NCBI RefSeq assembly: GCF_024363255.1
Contig: NZ_AP026070.1
Location: 558,001-622,000, forward strand
DNA length: 64,000 bases
Direction: 5' to 3'
From: Shewanella sp. NFH-SH190041
GTDB taxonomy: Bacteria > Pseudomonadota > Gammaproteobacteria > Enterobacterales > Shewanellaceae
In this document: positions 58,972-64,000 of the stretch, one piece after another
Numbering within the stretch: the first letter of the stretch is position 1
Layout: each line of letters opens with the position of its first letter
The notes under the pieces: model-generated
What the model was told of the DNA's origin: nothing
The model's input: only the letters and a program-made list of their open reading frames with translations
Database searches by the model: none
Position numbers and translations under genes: made by a program

Positions 58972-59631
58972 ATGCTGGACTCCATTTGTACAGTATTGAC
59001 TGCGCTGTGGCATCAGGATTTTACGACCCTGATGGCCCCGGGCAGTGCGACCCTGATTTATCTGTGTGTCGGTACTCTTATTCTGCTGGAAAGCGGCTTT
59101 ATTCCGGCTGCGCCGCTACCCTGTGATTCTGTGGTGATCTTGTCCGGTACCTTAGCTGCGGTTGGGGTGGTGGAACCTTGGGTGATTTTTACCTTAATTA
59201 TGAGTTGTGCGGCCATTGGCAGTTGGTTGGCCAGTTTGCAAGGAATGTGGCTTAATCGGCTTCCCCTTGTGCAGCGCTGGGTGCAGTCGGTGCCCCCGGC
59301 AAAATTACAGACGGTTGATAAACTGTTGAGTCGTCATGGTCTGGTAGCTCTGTTTTGTGCCCGGTTTATTCCTGTTGTGCGCTCTTTATTGCCATTGATG
59401 ATGGGCATGCGGGTGCAGCGTAAGCGTAGTTTCCAGTATTTTGCTTGGTTTAGTGCATTTATCTGGAGCTGTTTGCTGGTTGGTATGGGCTATATGCTGC
59501 CATCGTTGCCGGAGAACATCAGCCGGGTTGTGACCATGATGCTGATGGCAGCGCCTGTGATTACCTTGTGTATCGGGGTCAGCAGCTGGATTATTTATAA
59601 ATTCCGTGGTCGGCTGAAAAAGTCAGTCTGA
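58972..59631 (+). CDS. DedA-family membrane protein, copy 2
   Basis: It has the same 219-residue length as its neighbour and is clearly a tandem duplicate: 50 of the first 60 residues are identical, and the motifs ESGFIPAAPLPCDSVVILSG and LLSRHGLVALFCARFIPVVR are kept. Differences cluster in membrane helices and in a few surface residues (for example extra Cys at positions 6 and about 128). GGAGC precedes the ATG. It has its own terminator downstream. Confidence 0.88.
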   Translation: MLDSICTVLTALWHQDFTTLMAPGSATLIYLCVGTLILLESGFIPAAPLPCDSVVILSGTLAAVGVVEPWVIFTLIMSCAAIGSWLASLQGMWLNRLPLVQRWVQSVPPAKLQTVDKLLSRHGLVALFCARFIPVVRSLLPLMMGMRVQRKRSFQYFAWFSAFIWSCLLVGMGYMLPSLPENISRVVTMMLMAAPVITLCIGVSSWIIYKFRGRLKKSV

Positions 59632-59653
59632 GTTGATATGCCAAATAGGCAAT

Positions 59654-59683
59654 AAAAAACCGCAGTGTGAGCTGCGGTTTTTT
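59654..59683. terminator. Bidirectional terminator between dedA copy 2 and priA
   Basis: AAAAAACCGCAG, loop TGTGAG, CTGCGGTTTTTT: a perfect 12-bp stem serving both convergent genes. Confidence 0.88.
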
Positions 59684-59716
59684 ATTGTCAGTGGTACACC
59701 AGCCATTGTGCGGCCT

Positions 59717-61921
59717 TTAGAGTAAATCCTGTGGATCGCGATCTAGGCTCCAACGGCATTTTTTGACGCTAGGTAACTGGTTGACTTGCTGTAGCATGCG
59801 TTCAGTTTCTATTTGCAGTCGGTGGCGGGCCTTAGCTTGAAACAGGAGTTGGCGACGATATTTACCCGCTTTTCGGTCCAGCGGTGCAGGCATTGGCCCA
59901 ATCACTTCAAATTCAGCATCTTTAGGCAATATATCAGCCATTGCCCGCAAAAACGCATCGGCATCTTCTGCCTGATGAGCCTCGGCTCTTACAAGTACCA
60001 TATGCCATGCGGGAGGTAACAAGGCTTGTTGCCGCTCCAGCAGTTGGCTTCGAGCAAACTCACCATATCCCCGTTGCATTAAGTCACGCAGTAGTGGGTT
60101 TTCACCTTGAGACGTTTGCAGCAATACCGTGCCGGGCTTTGCTGCGCGACCAGCGCGGCCTGCCACCTGGGTGTAAAGCTGGCCGAAGCGTTCGGGGGCG
60201 CGAAAATCGGCACTGAACAAAGCACCATCCACATCCAGTAGCCCCACCAAGGTCACGTCTGGGAAATGGTGCCCTTTGGCCAACATTTGGGTGCCAACGA
60301 GAATTTTATACTCTCCCCGTTGGATTGCGGCTAAATGCTCTTCCAAGGAACCTTTGAGTCGGGTTGTATCTCGATCAATCCGCACCACAGGGTAATCCGG
60401 AAACAGTTTTTGCAACGTACCGGCTAGCTGCTCAGTACCAATACCTTGACCGGCCAACATGGTGCTGCCGCATTGATGGCACTGCCTCGGGATAGGATAT
60501 TGATTGCCGCAATGGTGGCAGCAAATCTCACCCAGTGATTGGTGCAGGGTAAAAAAGGCATCACAGCGATCACATTCATGTAGGTAACCACATTCATGGC
60601 AGATCAGCGCCGGGGCAAAACCGCGGCGATTCAGAAATAGCAGCACTTGATTCCCCGCATTAAGATGCATGCGCATTTCATTGATCAGGGGTTGGGATAA
60701 CCCAGCTGTGAGTGGTTGACTGCGAATATCGATAAGCCCTTGGCGTACCTGTTGTGCGGCGCCGGCGCGCTTGGTAAGCGGAAAATGATGGTAACGGCTA
60801 TTGATGGCGTTATTCAGGGTTTCCAGTGACGGGGTGGCACTGCCGAGAATGACTGGGATCTGCTCCAGGTGGCCGCGCATTACGGCGAGATCCCGGGCGT
60901 GGTACCCCACCCCTTCTTGTTGTTTAAAGCTGGCGTCATGCTCTTCATCCAAGATAATAATGCCGGGAAACGCCATGGGGGTGAATAACGCTGAGCGGGT
61001 ACCGATAATAATCGCGGCTTCCCCACAGCGGGCTTGACGCCAAGCATTTAGGCGAGCGTTATCGGTTAAGCCTGAGTGAATAACCGCAACCTTGACTTTA
61101 AAACGCCGGCGAAAGCGGTTGATTGTTTGTGGGGTCAGACCAATTTCTGGCACCAGGATCAGCGCCTGCTTTCCTTGGCTAAGACAATGCTCAAGTACTG
61201 CGAGATAGACTTCTGTCTTGCCTGAGCCCGTGACCCCTTCTAGCAAACTGCAGCAGAATCCGTCCTGCTGGTTTATGGCGGTAACGGCAACCGCTTGTTC
61301 CTGATTCAGTTTATGTGGTGTTTCATCCATCTCTAACTGGGTACGCCAGCTTAGATCGGGTTGTTGTACCAACTCATGTTTTTCTACCCAGCCCTTATCG
61401 CACAATGCCTTGAGCGCGGATTTACTTAACTCAAGGGCGTTAAACTCTTCGTCGGTCAATGGCTGACGACTAAGTTCTTGTAAGAGCTTACCTTGAGCGG
61501 GTGCCCGTTTTAATGTCCCGATATCGGCTTCAGTGCCCGCCGGTGTTAATCTGAGCTGGGTGATACTTTGGCGACTGGCATCGGCCCCTTTGCGTAGCGC
61601 AGCTGGCAGGGATTGGTTGAGCATTTGTCCTAGGCTGCAGAAGTAGTATCTGGCGGCCCATTGAGTCAACTTATACAAGGGCTCGGATAATACCGGTTCA
61701 GGATCAAGGAACTCGCTGACCGCTTTTATCTGGGCTGCTGGCAACGCACATTGATCGGTAATATTGGTGATTAATCCGATTAATTGTTGTCGACCAAATG
61801 GTACTTTCACTCTGGCACCAATTTGAGGGGGAAAAGGTGCGGTAGTGGGCACTAAATAACTGAAGTTCTGCCGCATAGGAACTGGCAGTGCGACTTCAAC
61901 AAATAGGGACATATAGGACAT
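59717..61921 (-). CDS. priA: Primosomal protein N' (replication restart helicase PriA)
   Basis: A 734-residue 3'-5' helicase that reloads the replisome at stalled forks. The DNA-binding N-terminus begins VALPVPMRQNFSYLVP. Helicase motifs: Walker A GVTGSGKTEVY, LVPEIGLTPQ, DEEHD, GSATPSLE; the zinc cysteines are in CHECGYLHECDRC and CCHHCGNQYPIPRQCHQCGS; QVAGRAGRAAKPG closes the core. Starts at 61921 and 61912 (three codons apart) are both possible, and neither has a clear Shine-Dalgarno. rpmE is divergent, the usual gammaproteobacterial arrangement. Confidence 0.96.
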   Translation of the reverse strand: MSYMSLFVEVALPVPMRQNFSYLVPTTAPFPPQIGARVKVPFGRQQLIGLITNITDQCALPAAQIKAVSEFLDPEPVLSEPLYKLTQWAARYYFCSLGQMLNQSLPAALRKGADASRQSITQLRLTPAGTEADIGTLKRAPAQGKLLQELSRQPLTDEEFNALELSKSALKALCDKGWVEKHELVQQPDLSWRTQLEMDETPHKLNQEQAVAVTAINQQDGFCCSLLEGVTGSGKTEVYLAVLEHCLSQGKQALILVPEIGLTPQTINRFRRRFKVKVAVIHSGLTDNARLNAWRQARCGEAAIIIGTRSALFTPMAFPGIIILDEEHDASFKQQEGVGYHARDLAVMRGHLEQIPVILGSATPSLETLNNAINSRYHHFPLTKRAGAAQQVRQGLIDIRSQPLTAGLSQPLINEMRMHLNAGNQVLLFLNRRGFAPALICHECGYLHECDRCDAFFTLHQSLGEICCHHCGNQYPIPRQCHQCGSTMLAGQGIGTEQLAGTLQKLFPDYPVVRIDRDTTRLKGSLEEHLAAIQRGEYKILVGTQMLAKGHHFPDVTLVGLLDVDGALFSADFRAPERFGQLYTQVAGRAGRAAKPGTVLLQTSQGENPLLRDLMQRGYGEFARSQLLERQQALLPPAWHMVLVRAEAHQAEDADAFLRAMADILPKDAEFEVIGPMPAPLDRKAGKYRRQLLFQAKARHRLQIETERMLQQVNQLPSVKKCRWSLDRDPQDLL

Positions 61922-62066
61922 TTTTATTGGGTAGTGGCCGGTTAGTTTACCCCAAGACTGAAAATAGGGAAGGTGGTGACCCCGTCATAATAGTTTGCAA
62001 TAAAATTACTCGGTAGCCACTTTACTGAGGGAGCCCAGTTACAGAGTTAGAGCTGGGAAAATATGC

Positions 62067-62151
62067 TTGTGTCTGGTGGGCAGATACTGTACTATTCTGC
62101 GCCCTAAACATACTGTTATTAACTGCATGTGGTGTCCGACTTCGGGTTGGA
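62067..62151 (+). promoter_or_regulatory. rpmE promoter and structured leader
   Basis: TTGTGT (62067-62072) and TACTAT (62090-62095) are 17 bp apart. The leader then forms a stem-loop TCCGAC (62135-62140)/GTTGGA (62146-62151) with a TTCGG loop, about 34 nt before the ATG. Gammaproteobacterial rpmE leaders are known for autoregulation by L31; this could be such an element, but only the one stem was checked. Confidence 0.5.
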
Positions 62152-62184
62152 AGAGCGACATGGCCTTAGTTTGAGGTAATCCAA

Positions 62185-62397
62185 ATGAAACCAGGTATCC
62201 ATCCTGAATACGCAGAAATCACTGCAACTTGTACTTGTGGCAACGTTATCAAGGTAAACTCTACCGCTGGTAAGCCTCTGCACCTGGACGTATGTGGTGC
62301 TTGTCACCCATTCTACACCGGTACTCAGAAAGTTGTTGATACCGGCGGTCGTATCGACAAGTTCAACAAGCGTTTCGGTATGCTGGGCAAGAAGTAA
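62185..62397 (+). CDS. rpmE: 50S ribosomal protein L31 (zinc-binding type)
   Basis: A 70-residue ribosomal protein: [20 protein letters not shown], with Cys pairs CTC and [14 protein letters not shown], is the C+ (zinc) form of L31, later replaceable by the non-zinc paralogue in zinc shortage. Length matches E. coli (70). TGAGGTAA provides the ribosome site. A terminator follows. Confidence 0.97.
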   Translation: MKPGIHPEYAEITATCTCGNVIKVNSTAGKPLHLDVCGACHPFYTGTQKVVDTGGRIDKFNKRFGMLGKK

Positions 62398-62421
62398 TTG
62401 CGACTGCAATGAATTGCTGAG

Positions 62422-62444
62422 AAAGGTGTCCATAGGGCACCTTT
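62422..62444 (+). terminator. Terminator after rpmE
   Basis: AAAGGTGTCC, loop ATA, GGGCACCTTT then TTT; one T-G wobble in the stem. Confidence 0.82.
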
Positions 62445-62889
62445 TTTGTTATTGGGCCGCGCAATCCCTGTTGGTTAAATTCCCCTCTTTCGGTCAGACA
62501 ACTTGACCAAATTTGCTTTGAATCGCTGCTGTTTGCTGTTTTTGTTGTGTTCTTGCTGTGTTCTCTATGCCAGCGGGGTGAAAATCATGGTTAGATTTTT
62601 TACCTCTTGGTATCCGTGGGCTTTGACTGATGCATAAAATAATAAACACGATGTGAATATCTGATTTTATTAAGGTAATTTCCAGAAAACGCAACTCACA
62701 GCGACAAAATCAAGCGAAGTTCTAAAAATTCCATTCTTTTATTTAAAACATAAAATCTTTGGCGTATTGTTGGTAAACCGCAATAGCATTGTTGCAATTT
62801 GTGACATGGTCAGCAGCTTGGCTGACCGGGTCGGTGCAATGCTTGTGATATTAATCATTACCCTACATGTCGTATTCCAGGAATAAAAA
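62445..62889. other. Leader region of the malic enzyme gene, with an inverted repeat
   Basis: About 445 AT-rich bp without a credible gene. GGTCAGC (62808-62814) and GCTGACC (62821-62827) form a perfect 7-bp inverted repeat with a 6-bp spacer, 62 bp before the ATG, a plausible operator. No full CRP match was found. Confidence 0.4.
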
Positions 62890-64000
62890 ATGACAGACCT
62901 TCGTCAACAAGCGCTTGATTATCATGAATTCCCTGTGCCGGGGAAAACTGCTGTCAGTCTGACCAAACCAGCTCAGACCAGTAAAGATTTAGCTTTGGCT
63001 TATAGTCCGGGCGTCGCAGAGCCGGTGCGGGAAATTGCATCTAATCCGACGGATGCTTACCGCTATACCAATAAAGGCAATACGGTTGCTGTTATCTCAA
63101 ATGGTACCGCGATTTTGGGGTTAGGCAATTTAGGGCCGCTTGCTTCAAAACCTGTGATGGAAGGTAAGGCATTATTATTCAAACGGTTTGCTAATATCGA
63201 CGCGACAGATATTGAAGTGAAGCATCGTACGGTTGATGAGTTTATTAATACTGTTGAAGCAATAGCAGATACGTTTGGCGGCATTAATCTGGAAGATATT
63301 AAGGCGCCAGAGTGTTTTGAAATTGAGCGTGAGTTAATTGAGCGCTGTCAGGTACCGGTGTTTCATGATGATCAGCATGGTACAGCTATTGTGACAGCTG
63401 CTGGGATGATTAATGCGCTGGAGATTCAGGGCAAGGAATTGTGTAAGGCTGTGTTTGTCTGCATGGGGGCTGGCGCTGCTGCCATTGCCTGTATGACCAT
63501 GTTGGTTAAATGCGGAGCGCAGCGGGAAAATATTTATATGCTTGATCGTCAAGGCGTGTTGCATACCCGTCGTGAGGATCTGAATGAATATAAAGCACTA
63601 TTTGCTAATAATACCGATAAGCGTACTTTGCAGGATGTGATTGCTGGGGCTGATGTTTTCTTAGGTTTGTCAGGGCCGGATTTACTCAGTATTGATGATA
63701 TTGCCCTAATGTCGGATAAGCCGATCATTTTCGCCTGTTCAAACCCAGATCCAGAAATTAAGCCTGAGTTGGCGCATCAGGCGCGTCATGATCTGATTAT
63801 GGGGACTGGCCGCAGTGATTATCCGAATCAGGTAAATAATGTGCTCTGTTTCCCTTTTATTTTCCGTGGTGCGCTAGATGTTCGAGCACGGCGCATTAAT
63901 GATGAGATGAAGTTAGCAGCAGTAAACGCCATTGCCAAGTTGGCCAAAGAGCCGGTCCCCGATGTGGTGCTGGCAGCTTATGAGGGCGTAAAAAGTATGC
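62890..64000 (+). CDS. NAD(P)-dependent malic enzyme, 3'-truncated by window edge
   Basis: It oxidatively decarboxylates malate to pyruvate. The 370 residues present show the short (MaeB-like) form: PGKTAVSLTKPAQTSKDLAL, YSPGVAEPVREI, AVISNGTAILGLGNLGPLA, the metal site ECFEIERELIERC and VFHDDQHGTAIVTAAG, then the dinucleotide loop FVCMGAGAAAIAC and PIIFACSNPDPEIKP. The ATG at 62890 has AGGAA upstream. Whether a phosphotransacetylase-like domain follows (759-residue MaeB) or the enzyme ends near 420 residues cannot be seen. It stands downstream of rpmE, as in other Shewanella. Confidence 0.92.
   Translation, partial: MTDLRQQALDYHEFPVPGKTAVSLTKPAQTSKDLALAYSPGVAEPVREIASNPTDAYRYTNKGNTVAVISNGTAILGLGNLGPLASKPVMEGKALLFKRFANIDATDIEVKHRTVDEFINTVEAIADTFGGINLEDIKAPECFEIERELIERCQVPVFHDDQHGTAIVTAAGMINALEIQGKELCKAVFVCMGAGAAAIACMTMLVKCGAQRENIYMLDRQGVLHTRREDLNEYKALFANNTDKRTLQDVIAGADVFLGLSGPDLLSIDDIALMSDKPIIFACSNPDPEIKPELAHQARHDLIMGTGRSDYPNQVNNVLCFPFIFRGALDVRARRINDEMKLAAVNAIAKLAKEPVPDVVLAAYEGVKSM

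Overview
The window reads as chromosomal DNA of a gammaproteobacterium, most likely Shewanella or a close relative. The inference rests on gene order and content: metL followed by metF, purHD beside a ZntR/SO_0444-type metal efflux pair, the ubiEJB-tatABC-tatD-hemB run, ubiD-fre, CXXCH cytochromes, a TorA/TorZ-type molybdoenzyme with a cytochrome partner, and diguanylate cyclases. No rRNA, tRNA, prophage, CRISPR array or full insertion sequence was seen. Most of the window is dense housekeeping sequence.

Layout. 1-3551: 3' part of metL, then metF behind an array of MetJ-like boxes. 3769-6793: HdeD-like membrane protein, ArcD-type amino acid antiporter whose Shine-Dalgarno lies in a hairpin, HAD phosphatase. 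7183-12612 (minus strand): DEAD-box RNA helicase, purD, purH. 13072-14889: MerR-type promoter, zntR and an SO_0444-type Cu/Zn exporter. 14949-18429: 5'-truncated multihaem cytochrome, a tiny lysine-rich gene, elaA, a YtfJ-like protein, a YdcH protein and udp. 18526-28107 (minus): a thioredoxin-like protein, then the long ubiE-ubiJ-ubiB-tatA-tatB-tatC-(unknown)-tatD-GGDEF-hemB run. 28368-38118: ureohydrolase, rraA, small conserved proteins, a CadC-like wHTH/nSTAND/TPR regulator paired with a small DP-EP-like protein, a MazG-like protein, fre and ubiD. 38444-43049: terC behind a leader with an intrinsic terminator, an EamA transporter, a 5'-nucleotidase. 43622-46666: TorZ-like reductase broken by an in-frame TAG, plus its monohaem cytochrome. 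46991-51467: GGDEF protein, gdhA, aroQ, arfB, SpoIIAA-like protein. 51669-56758: heavy-metal RND pump without an outer-membrane factor gene. 56915-59631: a resolvase-like/biotinyl-like fusion protein and two tandem DedA genes. 59717-64000: priA, rpmE and the start of a malic enzyme gene.

The most unusual items are: (i) a family of about 260-270 bp MITE-like repeats with CTAG-GGG termini (6903, 39522, 43065, 50313, plus a remnant near 2250), lying just after gene ends and carrying a nested hairpin with compensatory base changes between copies; (ii) a protein joining a serine-recombinase fold that lacks its catalytic residues to a biotinyl/lipoyl-like domain that lacks the modified lysine; (iii) the wHTH-nSTAND-TM-TPR regulator with its abutting small gene; (iv) two damaged anaerobic-respiration genes, the amber-interrupted torZ and the cytochrome without a start or signal peptide. 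No similarity search could be run, so family names come from motif recognition.
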